64,000 nt of DNA from Devosia sp. ZB163 (GTDB taxonomy: Bacteria > Pseudomonadota > Alphaproteobacteria > Rhizobiales > Devosiaceae): the NCBI RefSeq assembly GCF_028613635.1, contig NZ_JAQRMY010000001.1:848331-912330 (forward strand), given 5' to 3'. How positions within the stretch are numbered: the first letter of the stretch is position 1; the number at the start of each line of letters is the position of its first letter. This document shows positions 16,301-24,107 of this stretch, one piece after another. A program made the position numbers and the translations under genes. The notes below the pieces were generated by a model. The model was not told the origin of the DNA. It was given only the letters and a program-made list of their open reading frames with translations, and searched no databases.

Positions 16301-16848
16301 GGCTGTGCCCGCCGTTCGCCCAGAGCTATGGCTTCGTGGTGGTTGCGCCATCGCGGGGCTGGTCGCGTCAGGAGTTCATCGACCTGGTGTTGCCGTCTAT
16401 CGACGCCCAAGAACTCCTGGGCGGAGGCCAGTTCAGGACAGGACAACTCGTGAGCGTCGCCGTCCCCGTCAGTCCGCCGGTATCTTCAACGCCCGACGGG
16501 TGGCGGCCCAGCGGTCCTGCATCGGCCCACGGCGTCACCTTTCAGTGGACAATTAGCGGTGACGCTCAGGTGCTGATGGACGTCCTAGACAGCGAGACCG
16601 CCGGCATCCTTGCACAGCCTCATCCAGCGTGGCCAACGGCCCACGGGGCCGTGTTCGCGCCAGATGTCGACTCCACGCGCTCCTTCCCCCTGTTCCAGAG
16701 CGGGGGCAACGGCTGCTTCACGGTCGCTGGGCTTCCCACGGTGAGTGAAAGTGATCCGCCCGGGCTATTGGTTGATATGCGAGGGACAGGGGTGCCATTC
16801 ATCGACAATACCATGCCGTCATCTGCGCTCGGAGGTCGGTGCTCCTGA
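13372..16848 (+). CDS. Large secreted protein, cargo of the element
   Basis: It has 1158 residues from ATG 13372. The Sec signal (RLAPLASTLVLFIFLICPQVAQG) has a probable cut before ESLRCSDE. The N-terminal domain (about residues 25-200) is Gly/Trp-rich and strand-like. Residues ~300-470 are helical with ETENHILLQEVGRILVNQL, a form that recalls alpha/alpha-barrel proteins. A Gly/Ala-rich hydrophobic stretch (GVWSGGVAGSVAGVALAGTPAFAPVAAVVAAVGVL) lies near residues 640-680. The C-terminal part is Cys-rich and beta-like. I cannot assign a function. A secreted enzyme, adhesin or toxin is possible. It is the biggest gene of the element and looks intact. Confidence 0.65.
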   Translation: MRVRNAIRRLAPLASTLVLFIFLICPQVAQGESLRCSDETLPTESLTSAELTTVGAIWRQLGPGSSSSGPLGCPVEARVWTDFPFAGVRFQRGWILLGRLGLVGSEVAVVRGLSTVTVWSNGIAGPLFVNSPLAQFMGQTLHTGGPSPAEPAVWSRGGVTITAIPGNETTLFRCQSTQCQQVLPMLPTTRYVFDLAGSLEKEFLAKPDSGQFASRVSAALAPWLACYAGRPSTSVEVWDENPIVGVHLLMRSTDPCPLTGKPPRSLAIEWLQTATLPPGQLPGTTTKDQPWLEREIGGCERFGDLDVAVLQITHLLLEFKSQLTPEILDRWRLMLKPYGGLPRLHPYVDPHGECFAFKVIETENHILLQEVGRILVNQLMAEIDPSDAYSNTLNEPWLRSFLLQLVRRDFYEFNSLPYSRYQLKALLALNNFAQSPVLKKSAEGVLNWLVAKHALSANLDRDHRTYRRQPTPQRYGKASWWGSGNVATVPMLSLLVGPLQHAHQDVDLESRLAGGEEGFSAIPNVKDFPDLGTMHENNLVAIIDVATTSYRVPPALVGWLEHRFTSDEANRVTYLQAFSHTSPLQDDPNLFRQANGGVELSSGNRNWSIVAGGVPVPPGDPGKLPGGISWGAHGVWSGGVAGSVAGVALAGTPAFAPVAAVVAAVGVLSEALSDNRAREAQSDILWREQPAIMRETILIPTPNGLSRSQTIRFGNTLVTPFSSPVSPKVIGNRLCVTHGFACGFDLRMPTRPFPDAPLEGCPFQTTLPPQLEVASLEVVADGRQLKDWLGCLVYGAQPDDVGGWRIWQYESGALAISDGKTTAVWVERDALGKATRVRYRFRDPGTPDDLFFMVATLNRTQLPLGAVPGGSPWKFIADPGEAEFGRGDLEIEGDHSAPVEVVLARCGFYNFHTTGRFCAGDVPPLYVDVSDWPKQPFSCAVENFRGQLLVMEVGSCPGTNSPYGFYVAVKRYDCTRGLCPPFAQSYGFVVVAPSRGWSRQEFIDLVLPSIDAQELLGGGQFRTGQLVSVAVPVSPPVSSTPDGWRPSGPASAHGVTFQWTISGDAQVLMDVLDSETAGILAQPHPAWPTAHGAVFAPDVDSTRSFPLFQSGGNGCFTVAGLPTVSESDPPGLLVDMRGTGVPFIDNTMPSSALGGRCS

Positions 16849-16918
16849 ATGGATCGGGGCGCTCGCCGTTACCTGGCTGTGAGAATGTGGGCTAGATTGC
16901 GCTAATCCCGCCAGCGGT

Positions 16919-17017
16919 TTACTTCACCAAATCAGCGATCTCCCTCGCGGACTCCTCGTCCAGCGAGTGCACGACGTCGTTGGTGATCGGGGATCCAGGT
17001 TTGCCGGCAACCTCGGC
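16919..17017 (-). pseudogene. 3' remnant of a terminase small subunit gene
   Basis: The final 33 codons (VEPRVAGKPGSPITNDVVHS..DEESAREIADLVK) align with the C-terminus of the intact gene at 23212 (GSKGDPIKIEVTHVLDAESARIVADLVK). There is no start, and the piece abuts the stop of the next gene. It points to a deletion or recombination between two related phage modules. Confidence 0.7.
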
Positions 17018-17018
17018 T

Positions 17019-17669
17019 CTACCGCCAGGAAGCGCCGGCGATGCATCCGAATCCGGATCCGAACGAGGCGCTCACGACGTTCGAAGACAATAGGGAGGCC
17101 GTCTCCTTGTCGGCCGCCGACATTCGCACCTCACCAGTGCCCGCATCGAAGCGCTCCGTCGCCCCGGACCACGACCACGCATCAACCTCCTGGTTGTTCA
17201 GGCCGGCGTAGATGCCGCAGCCGCCCCGTTTGATGCTGGATAGCGTGACACTCCGCGAGCCCGAGGCGGATGCATCACCATCAGTCAGGTCGGTACTTGT
17301 CGGCGTCGTGGACCGGTAATTCTCGATCAGCCACAGGTCCGCTCCTGCCCGATTGAGGGCGGAGGCGCAGACTGCTGCTACCGCATGCGTCCCCGCTGAG
17401 ACCTCCCGTGAGAAGATCGCGATGGGGTTGCGTCCGTTCGAAGTGAAGGCATGCCTGGTGGCGCTCCCGCCACCGATCGTGGACGAGGACCAACTATTGC
17501 CCACCCCCGTGCCGCGGCCGTAGACGATGTAGGCCAGCAGCCCGGCCCGTGGCACCGAGACATTCCCTAGGGAGTAGTTTGTGGTGTCGCTGTTGTTGGT
17601 CAGGTGCGTGAGGTAGGTCAGCGTCACCGGCGCGAAGGAACGGAAGAAGGGCGTCGCGGCCAGCAGCAT
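17019..17669 (-). CDS. Phage virion or tail-associated-like protein
   Basis: It has 216 residues from ATG 17669, with AAGGTGG just upstream. It is rich in Ser, Thr, Gly and Ala with alternating hydrophobic strands (AVAAVCASALNRAGADLWLIENY, ASGSRSVTLSSIKRGGCGIYAGL). That composition resembles beta-structured phage tail or head decoration proteins. It follows the virion-like gene at 17763 in the same direction. The exact role is unknown. Confidence 0.5.
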   Translation of the reverse strand: MLLAATPFFRSFAPVTLTYLTHLTNNSDTTNYSLGNVSVPRAGLLAYIVYGRGTGVGNSWSSSTIGGGSATRHAFTSNGRNPIAIFSREVSAGTHAVAAVCASALNRAGADLWLIENYRSTTPTSTDLTDGDASASGSRSVTLSSIKRGGCGIYAGLNNQEVDAWSWSGATERFDAGTGEVRMSAADKETASLLSSNVVSASFGSGFGCIAGASWR

Positions 17670-17731
17670 CAGGCCACCTTCAGGATAGACATCGCCTTGA
17701 TGTCGGAGTTCAGCCAGGCTGGCTCGGTCAT
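17669..17731 (-). CDS. Tiny ORF coupled to the tail-like gene
   Basis: A 20-codon frame (MTEPAWLNSDIKAMSILKVA) starts at ATG 17731 and ends in a TGA that overlaps the downstream ATG (TGATG). Coupling and a compact, phage-like composition are the only support. It may be a leader or a genuine micro-protein. Confidence 0.35.
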   Translation of the reverse strand: MTEPAWLNSDIKAMSILKVA

Positions 17732-17762
17732 TGGTCGTCTCCATGTTGAAGGGGTTAGGAGG

Positions 17763-20069
17763 TCACCAGTTGGCCGCCCAGCTCGTGCCGTCGCTGGCGG
17801 TCTTGGACTGACCCCACGAGGTGGACTTGCTCTGCGACCTAGTCGGCGCCGTGACTGCCGGCCTCTGGACAGGCTTCGGCGGGGCGACCTGCTTGTAGGT
17901 CACCACCTCCACGGTCTTGGGCGGGGCGGGCGGCGCCTTCACGATCGGCTTCTGAACGGCATTGGTGACGTTCTGGATGGCCGCCAGCTGGTCCTTGGTG
18001 ACCATCCCGCCTGTGGCAGCGGTCTGCACCTGGGACCCGTCCCCGTACTTCTTGACCCACGCGTCGTAGTCCGGGTTCCGGATGGTCGTTTTCACCGGGA
18101 CGACCGGGGCCGTGCTGGGCATCGCCACGTTCGGGCGGACGCCGGCCGGGAGTTCGCCCGTGCCGGCGAGCCCCTGCCCCGTCGAGTAGATGCTCTTGGG
18201 CGGAGCGGCCGCGGTGCCCTTGAGCGAGGACATCGCGAAGCGCTGATCGGCCGTAAGCGCCGGAGCGGTCCGGGCGGCTGGCCCCAGAGGGGCATCAGGC
18301 CGCCCAACGACCACCGGCGCGACAGTGCTGGGCGGCGGTGCGGTGGGCGTTCCTGGTTCCGCTGCCACTGGGGCCACAGTCGCAACCTTCGACACATCTC
18401 GGATCGCCTGCATCTGGGATGCGCTCGGCGGAGCCGCCAGCGGATGGACGCCGATGAGTTCTGCGAGGCTGGGCGGTCTCGGGTTCGGCGCCGCCGGCGA
18501 AAGCCCCGAGCCCAGCAGGCTCCCCAACCCCTCGTCCATTAAGGTCGCACGAGCCTGGACAGCGCTTTGATCCATCGGAATGGCGGCAGAGGCGATCCGC
18601 CTCTCCGTTGCCGGCTTCCTGGTCCCTTTGCCCTGCGCAACCTTAGCCCGCAGGTTCTCCGCCTTCTTCGCGAGATTGCCTCCGGCCGCGGCCTTGGCGG
18701 CCGATGCGACCACCGGTACCGCAGCATAGGCCGGCCCCAGGTGCGTGGCGAGCAGGCCATGCAGGAGGGTCTTGAACCCGGTGTCAGCGCTCAGCCGGCC
18801 GACGTTGCGCAACAGGTTCGCACCGTCGCCAGACTTCACGATCTTCTCCATCTCGGCGATCTCCTCTGCCGAGAACCCCGCCCGCTTTTTCTTGTTCAAC
18901 AGGATCGAGTTGAAGGCGCGCTTGATCGCCCCGTTCACGTCACCAGTGGCCGCCGCCGCCTTCAGGTCGGCTGCGTACAAGACGTCCTCGATGACCTCCG
19001 TCTTGCGCCAGCGGGTGTTCAGTTCCCGAGCGGTCAGGATGGCCTCGTTGGCCAGCTTGCCGTCGCCGGCGAGCATATCTCCGGCTCCCGCCTTGGCGAT
19101 GAAGTCGTCGATCTCGTCCATGATCACGCCGCCGAAGTGGCGCTCGCTCATGTCGGAGGACTGGAGCAGATCCCGGCGCACCTCCTGCCGGAGTTGGTCG
19201 AGCTCGGTGAGCGTCAGCCCCCCCTTATGCTGGTTCGCACCACGAGCCTTGAAGTCCTCGATCAGCGACCACGCCTTCGGATGGCGGGTCTGAGAGATGT
19301 TGCCGGCCTTCGCCGCCGCTTCCACCTGGGCGACCATCTTGCCGTATCCCTGAGGGCTGTATTTCACGCCCAGCGTATCGGCGACCTTGTAGGCCTCGGT
19401 CTTGAGGGTCTCGAGGTCGTCTCCGGACAGCGTAGCCTTGGGCTTCACACCGGCGGCAGCAAGGCGGTTGGCGGCCACGACGAACGCGCCTGTAGTGGCG
19501 CCGCCCGCCAACTGCCCCACAAGCTCGGCCCACGGGTTGTCGGGAGCGAGTTGCTCGGCTGTCGCCGCACCGGCGCCCGACCCCATCGCTGTTGCGATGG
19601 TCGCCAGCGGCTTGGTCATGCCGAAGGGTAGCGCTGCGCCAACCTCCTGTGCGATGCGCCGTACCACCTGCTTGTTGGGTTCCTCGCTCTGCGGCTTCAC
19701 GGCGCCGGACATCTCCATGAGTTCGAGCGCCGGCTTCCCCGGATCGGGGATGTGGTTCGGGCCCTTGAAGTCGGTCCCCGCCACGGCGTTGACCGCTGTC
19801 GGGCCGACCGAGAGGACCGAGTTGGCGAGCATGGCGGGAACGCTCATCGCGTTCGCCAGGCCCTCGTTCACACCGGACATCGCTTCGCTGGCGTAGCTCT
19901 CGTTCCACGGCTGCTTGGTCTGCTGTGTGATCGCGCCGACCTTTTCCTGGATGGCCCGCGACTCCATCGAGAACTTCTTGCCGGCCGGGGCCTGCTCGAC
20001 GGGCACACCGCCGAACCGCGGCTTCTTCGCTTCAGGGGTGCTGACCGGGATGCCGCCAAATCGTGCCAT
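17763..20069 (-). CDS. Internal virion/DNA-ejection-like phage protein
   Basis: It has 768 residues starting MARFGGIPVSTPEAKK. It has a polar, repetitive N-terminus (RFGGxPV twice) and an Ala/Gly-rich amphipathic stretch around residues 90-210. Long helices run to about residue 480. A Pro/Ala-rich C-terminal third ends in a Ser/Lys/Trp-rich tail. Podovirus-like internal or ejection proteins have this kind of build. I infer a virion or DNA-delivery role; sequence identity alone does not prove it. It is intact, unlike much of the phage set, and is followed by the tail-like gene. Confidence 0.5.
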   Translation of the reverse strand: MARFGGIPVSTPEAKKPRFGGVPVEQAPAGKKFSMESRAIQEKVGAITQQTKQPWNESYASEAMSGVNEGLANAMSVPAMLANSVLSVGPTAVNAVAGTDFKGPNHIPDPGKPALELMEMSGAVKPQSEEPNKQVVRRIAQEVGAALPFGMTKPLATIATAMGSGAGAATAEQLAPDNPWAELVGQLAGGATTGAFVVAANRLAAAGVKPKATLSGDDLETLKTEAYKVADTLGVKYSPQGYGKMVAQVEAAAKAGNISQTRHPKAWSLIEDFKARGANQHKGGLTLTELDQLRQEVRRDLLQSSDMSERHFGGVIMDEIDDFIAKAGAGDMLAGDGKLANEAILTARELNTRWRKTEVIEDVLYAADLKAAAATGDVNGAIKRAFNSILLNKKKRAGFSAEEIAEMEKIVKSGDGANLLRNVGRLSADTGFKTLLHGLLATHLGPAYAAVPVVASAAKAAAGGNLAKKAENLRAKVAQGKGTRKPATERRIASAAIPMDQSAVQARATLMDEGLGSLLGSGLSPAAPNPRPPSLAELIGVHPLAAPPSASQMQAIRDVSKVATVAPVAAEPGTPTAPPPSTVAPVVVGRPDAPLGPAARTAPALTADQRFAMSSLKGTAAAPPKSIYSTGQGLAGTGELPAGVRPNVAMPSTAPVVPVKTTIRNPDYDAWVKKYGDGSQVQTAATGGMVTKDQLAAIQNVTNAVQKPIVKAPPAPPKTVEVVTYKQVAPPKPVQRPAVTAPTRSQSKSTSWGQSKTASDGTSWAANW

Positions 20070-20189
20070 CAGGGCTTCCTGTTACCGTTGGCCGTCATCG
20101 GGATCGACACCTGCGGCGCGGTTACTCTGCGGCTGGCAGGACGGCCTTGCCCGAGGGTTTGCGAGAGGGGCGACACGCGTGGCCATGGT

Positions 20190-20360
20190 CTACGCCGCCT
20201 GGCTGACGTCGGCGAGGGCCTTCACGATCGCGCGGCGAATGAACTGCGCCTCAGTAATGTCCAGCTCTTCGGATTTCCGAGCTACGAGCGTCTTCTGCTC
20301 GGGTGTGACCCGGGTCTTGAGATACTCAGTCTTCAGCGGTTTCGGCGCGGGCATCGACAT
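20190..20360 (-). CDS. Small RHH protein
   Basis: This 56-residue frame from ATG 20360 has CGGAGA 6-11 bp upstream. Strand KTEYLKTRVTPEQ is followed by helix KTLVARKSEELD and helix TEAQFIRRAIVKALAD, the order of a ribbon-helix-helix unit, as in mobilisation or antitoxin proteins. It lies just upstream of the virion-like gene and may repress it. No partner toxin gene is visible. Confidence 0.65.
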   Translation of the reverse strand: MSMPAPKPLKTEYLKTRVTPEQKTLVARKSEELDITEAQFIRRAIVKALADVSQAA

Positions 20361-20450
20361 GTGGATCTCCGGATGGCAGGTTCAAATGAGGATGAAGGTG
20401 TTCGCCTCGCAGACAAAATCTGCTGGAGAATCACGACATCTACGGGCGTT

Positions 20451-20627
20451 TCACTTGCGCCCACGCGCGGTCGTCGATCGTGCACCTAGGTTCCTCGGAA
20501 CATCGACATCGACATTTCTCAAGTTGTGCTCGCGAGCGCCACGTACATGTACAAAACCGTCCTCGGCGACTGCGTCGGTATCGTGCAGGCTGCTGGCGGG
20601 GAGACGTTCTTCGGCGTTGTCCGGCAT
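20451..20627 (-). pseudogene. 5' fragment of a UvrA-like ATPase gene
   Basis: The first 45 codons, from ATG 20627 with AAGGAG 8 bp upstream, include DGFVHVRGAREHNLRNVDVD. That is the conserved start of UvrA and UvrA-like drug-resistance ATPases. The expected Walker A region (FTGVSGSGKSS) is missing, and the frame runs into unrelated sequence and stops after 58 codons. The native ribosome site and start are kept, so the downstream part was lost by deletion or insertion near 20490. Confidence 0.75.
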
Positions 20628-20813
20628 CGGGACACTCCTTGTACTCCGTGAAACGTTCCTCGGCGCCTTTCGTGCCGCGCATCGAGATGTTCGCCGTGAG
20701 ACGCCGAGACTCGCGGACCTGAACATCCGGCGCGCGGCTTGACGACCGTCAGTTCACGGCACACCGGCAAAGGCTAGAGCACTGGTGATAGATCATTTCG
20801 GCAGGACGCAGAC

Positions 20814-21371
20814 ATGGCAGGTCGTCTGGAAGGCAAGAAGATCGCGATCCTCGTCACGGACGGGTTCGAGTACGTGGAACTGGTGTTGCCGCGCGAGGCG
20901 CTGGATGACGCCGGCGCCCAAACCTCCATCGTCTCGCCCAAGGATGGGCAGGTCCGTTCCTGGAACTTCACCGACTGGGGCGAGAGGCTCAAGGTCGACG
21001 TCCCACTGGTCAAGGCGCGGGAGGCGGATTTCGACGCGCTTCTGCTGCCGGGAGGCGTCATAAACCCGGATTTGCTCCGCATCGATGATACAGCCGTGGC
21101 CCTCGTCAGAGCTTTCTTCGACGCGGGCAAGCCCGTGGCAGCTATCTGCCACGGCCCATGGACAATAATAAACGCCGGCGCCGCGAAGGGTCGGCGTATG
21201 ACCTCATGGCCGTCGCTGATAGCCGACCTCAAGAACGCTGGCGCCGACTGGGTCGATCAAGAAGTGGTCGTCGACGGCAATCTCGTTACGAGTCGCAAGC
21301 CAGACGACATTCCGGCTTTCAATGAGGCCATGATCATGCTGTTCGCCGGCCAGCTCGCCACGGCACGCTAG
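20814..21371 (+). CDS. PfpI/DJ-1 family protein (deglycase/protease-like)
   Basis: This 185-residue protein has the single-domain class I glutamine amidotransferase-like fold. KKIAILVTDGFEYVEL gives the catalytic Glu, and AAICHGPW gives nucleophile Cys112 and His113. Its length is typical of PfpI/YhbO proteins. These protect against oxidative, glycation and acid stress, often as glyoxalase- or deglycase-like enzymes. It is divergent from the uvrA-like fragment and followed by an aldo/keto reductase gene, so the pair forms a stress cargo. Confidence 0.9.
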   Translation: MAGRLEGKKIAILVTDGFEYVELVLPREALDDAGAQTSIVSPKDGQVRSWNFTDWGERLKVDVPLVKAREADFDALLLPGGVINPDLLRIDDTAVALVRAFFDAGKPVAAICHGPWTIINAGAAKGRRMTSWPSLIADLKNAGADWVDQEVVVDGNLVTSRKPDDIPAFNEAMIMLFAGQLATAR

Positions 21372-21528
21372 GCCTGCACCCTGCAAAGGTGGGAAATCAG
21401 CGATCAATGGCCAGTGTGCAGCACACACCGCGACACTATCCGTGGACGGCGCCCGAGGTGCAGGGGCCGTGGTCATGACCGATTGTCAGCCGGAACACTC
21501 CAAACCGGCATTCGCAGCAGGAGCACCC

Positions 21529-22380
21529 ATGGCTGTACTGACCACGCTCCGAACCGTCAGCCTGCCCAACGGTGAAGTCATACCCGCGCTGGGTCAGGGC
21601 ACCTGGTACATGGCCGAGGATCCACGACGGCGGCCCGACGAGCTCGCAGCGCTGCGCCTTGGCATCGACCTGGGCATGAGCTTGATCGACACGGCGGAAA
21701 TGTACGCCGACGGCGAGGCCGAAGTGCTCGTCGGAGAAGCGATCGAAGGACGCCGCGACCAAGTCTTTCTGGTCAGCAAGGTCCTCCCCCACCATGCGAC
21801 CGTACGCGGGACCATCGCGGCTTGCGAGGGCAGTTTGCTGAGGCTTGGAGTCGAAGCGATCGACCTTTACCTGCTGCATTGGCCCGGTCCCATTCCGCTC
21901 GAGGAAACACTCGAGGCGTTCGAAAGGCTCGTGGCCGCGGGCAAGATCGGCAACTGGGGGGTCAGCAACTTCGACCTCTCTGACATGCAGGATCTCATCG
22001 ATATTCCCGGCGGCCGGCAAGTGAGCACCAACCAGGTGCTCTACAATCTGCAATACCGTGGCATCGAATACGACCTGCTGCCTTGGTGCGAACGCAGCGG
22101 ACTGCCGATCATGGCCTATTCCCCGATCGAGCAGGGGCGAGTTCTCGATCACGGGGTGCTCAGGTCCGTGGCTGCGCGGCATCACGCCACGCCGGCGCAA
22201 GTGGCGCTCGCCTGGGTACTTCGGAAAGACAATGTCTGCGCGATCCCGCGAGCGAGCAACGCGGCGCATGTTCGGGAGAACCGCCTGGCGCTCGACATGC
22301 ATCTGTCGGCGGCCGACTTCGCCGACTTGGATCGCGCGTTTCCGCCTCCCACCCGAAAGCAGCCCCTCGCGGTGCACTAG
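21529..22380 (+). CDS. Aldo/keto reductase
   Basis: It has 283 residues from ATG 21529, with GGAG 5-8 bp upstream. The tetrad of the superfamily is present: Asp54 and Tyr59 (DTAEMY), Lys84 (SKV) and His117 (LLHWPGP). The order NQVLYNLQYRGIEYDLLPW then IPRASN is the NAD(P)H-binding end. It should reduce carbonyls such as methylglyoxal or 2,5-diketogluconate-type substrates with NADPH; the substrate is not readable. It likely shares transcription with the PfpI-type gene. Confidence 0.9.
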   Translation: MAVLTTLRTVSLPNGEVIPALGQGTWYMAEDPRRRPDELAALRLGIDLGMSLIDTAEMYADGEAEVLVGEAIEGRRDQVFLVSKVLPHHATVRGTIAACEGSLLRLGVEAIDLYLLHWPGPIPLEETLEAFERLVAAGKIGNWGVSNFDLSDMQDLIDIPGGRQVSTNQVLYNLQYRGIEYDLLPWCERSGLPIMAYSPIEQGRVLDHGVLRSVAARHHATPAQVALAWVLRKDNVCAIPRASNAAHVRENRLALDMHLSAADFADLDRAFPPPTRKQPLAVH

Positions 22381-22388
22381 GCCCCGCG

Positions 22389-22530
22389 AACCAGGTGCTC
22401 GATGGCGTCGACAACCTCGACTACTGGACGGGCAAGAGCGACAAGAGCAATCGGAACGATTTCCTCTACTACTACGAAGCCGACATCAAGGCTGTCCCGC
22501 TTGGACCTCGGCAACTCGTCGAGTACCCTT
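22389..22530 (+). pseudogene. Remnant of an arylsulfatase-type gene
   Basis: The frame reads NQVLDGVDNLDYWTGKSDKS, then FLYYYEADIKAV. The DGVDN..YWTGKSDKSNR order matches the C-terminal part of arylsulfatases. No catalytic region, start or end of the family is present. With the uvrA-like fragment it marks the right border of the stress-gene patch. Confidence 0.65.
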
Positions 22531-22587
22531 GCGTGTCGTCGGGTGGGGCCTGTCCCCATGGTTCGCCGAACGACGGCAGATCTGCTC

Positions 22588-23019
22588 TCATCGTTTCTTA
22601 CATTCCACTGAGGCCTCGCGCTGGACGCTGGTCTGATCAACCAGATCGTCGACCAACTCCGAAGCCTGTTCTTCCACCTTGCGCCGCTCAGCCTCGATCT
22701 CGGCCGCGTCCTTGTGCTCGATGCCGACGATCTTGTTCGTCGCTTTGGAGTGTTCGATCAGGTAGTCGAGCTTTACGTGCAGCGCCGCTTCACTTCTCGC
22801 GCCAGCCACGAGGATCACCCCCGAGATCACGATGGCCGCGACCGACAGGAAGATGTTGAAGCCGAACATGAAGCCCTCCTCAAAGTGCAGGAGGGCGCCG
22901 ATGGCGATGCCGATGAGCAGCACCAGGAAGGTACTTAAGAACCCCTGCCAAGTGGACAGGAACTCGGCCAGCAGGTTGATGAATCCGCTGACCCGATGGG
23001 AAAGATGAGGGCGTTTCAT
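22588..23019 (-). CDS. Low-affinity iron permease-like membrane protein
   Basis: It has 143 residues. Two membrane helices (FLSTFLVLLIGIAIGALL and FNIFLSVAAIVISGVILVAG) follow an N-terminus FLSTWQGF. A cytosolic helix EAALHVKLDYLIEHSKATN and a charged coiled tail come next. The STWQGF and HxKLD pieces match the bacterial proteins annotated as low-affinity iron permease (PF04120). The transport function of that family is not well shown in bacteria. Confidence 0.65.
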   Translation of the reverse strand: MKRPHLSHRVSGFINLLAEFLSTWQGFLSTFLVLLIGIAIGALLHFEEGFMFGFNIFLSVAAIVISGVILVAGARSEAALHVKLDYLIEHSKATNKIVGIEHKDAAEIEAERRKVEEQASELVDDLVDQTSVQREASVECKKR

Positions 23020-23211
23020 TTTCTGGTCTTTTTGGCGCTTCTGCTAGGGGAACTCCCGTGATGCGCGGAGGTTCAAACGTGCCCGGTTGTGCAGCCGATC
23101 CAAGCTGGAACCTATCGCGCACGCCCCAATTGAGGACCCAGACGCCGATGGACCGCGACTTGGAGTGGCGGCATTCCGAGAACCGCCACCCTGATGAAGT
23201 CGATAGCCCTG

Positions 23212-23652
23212 CTATTTCACCAGGTCCGCGACGATCCTTGCAGACTCGGCATCGAGCACATGCGTGACCTCGATCTTGATCGGGTCGCCCTTCGAGCCCG
23301 ACACTTCGGTCGAGACCCGCTCCCGGTAATTCTCGGGCCGGTGAGCCTTCAGAAGCAGCTCGAGCATCCGGTCCGAGTATTCGAGATAGTGGCCGGTGAC
23401 CTTGCCCTTGTAGACGATGGGCTTCTTCGTGCCCTCAGCGGCTCTACGCCAGGCCTCCCGCTCGAGGCGGTCGGCGGCCTCTTGCTCAGCTTCGTCCCAA
23501 TCCATGGCGAACTGGGCATCGGTCCGATGGTCGTAGACAGAACGCCGAGAGATACCCGCTGCACGTGCCGCCTCGGACACGTTACAAGTTGAGCGTAGCA
23601 CCTCTAGAAACTTCTCACGTGCGCGATCTGTGAACTTTGTGCGGTTCGCCAC
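23212..23652 (-). CDS. Phage terminase small subunit-like protein
   Basis: It has 146 residues. An N-terminal HTH (STCNVSEAARAAGISRRSVYDHR) precedes the acidic helices of small terminases (DWDEAEQEAADRLEREAWRRA). KVTGHYLEYSDRMLELLLKAHRP then precedes a C-terminal strand-helix end. In phages such proteins recognise the packaging site. No large subunit lies next to it, so packaging by this element alone is unlikely; a satellite that redirects a helper's terminase is an option. Confidence 0.7.
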   Translation of the reverse strand: MANRTKFTDRAREKFLEVLRSTCNVSEAARAAGISRRSVYDHRTDAQFAMDWDEAEQEAADRLEREAWRRAAEGTKKPIVYKGKVTGHYLEYSDRMLELLLKAHRPENYRERVSTEVSGSKGDPIKIEVTHVLDAESARIVADLVK

Positions 23653-23673
23653 TATTACCCCCTTCGGCCCTCG

Positions 23674-24087
23674 TCACTCATCACAGCCCTCGAGCATGGA
23701 AAACGCTTTGCTACGCCGACCGCCGCCATGGTCGCACTTCGGCTTGGGCGATTGCTCGTCTACGACGGCGTCGAAGAGGTCATCTCGTATTGCGGCTGAG
23801 GTGACCCGATGTATCCAGTCTTCGGGATCTAGGCCACGTGCCAGGGCGAGCTCTTCGAGGCGCCTGAGCTCATAGGTGCTCAGCGTGATCTGGAAGTCGA
23901 CCCCGTCGCGCCGGCGATCGCATATCCGATGCCTTCGCCACTGACCTCTTATGGTCTCGGGCGATGTCCCATCAGCAAGGAACTCGGCAATGGCTCTGGC
24001 AGTCCTTCCACGGCCGGTCAGGTACCCGATAAGCATAGCCTTGGCGGTGGACCAGCGCGGTTCGAACTGTGGGGCGCCCAAGCTCAT
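23674..24087 (-). CDS. HTH regulator, paralogue of the gene at 11498
   Basis: It has 137 residues with the same two modules as the gene at 11498: TAKAMLIGYLTGRGRTARAI, then the HTH TSPETIRGQWRRH, then an RHH-like STYELRRLEELALARGLDP. It ends next to the terminase gene and begins just inside the right attachment region. The duplication of a regulator at two places suggests they set timing for different gene blocks, or that modules were merged. Confidence 0.7.
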   Translation of the reverse strand: MSLGAPQFEPRWSTAKAMLIGYLTGRGRTARAIAEFLADGTSPETIRGQWRRHRICDRRRDGVDFQITLSTYELRRLEELALARGLDPEDWIHRVTSAAIRDDLFDAVVDEQSPKPKCDHGGGRRSKAFSMLEGCDE

Positions 24088-24107
24088 GTAGCTACTCCTG
24101 GCGGCAC

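Noticed and set aside
20082-20186. A 34-codon minus-strand frame between the virion-like gene and the small RHH gene
   Set aside because: It has no ribosome site, no domain and a Pro/Arg-rich composition typical of chance frames in GC-rich DNA.
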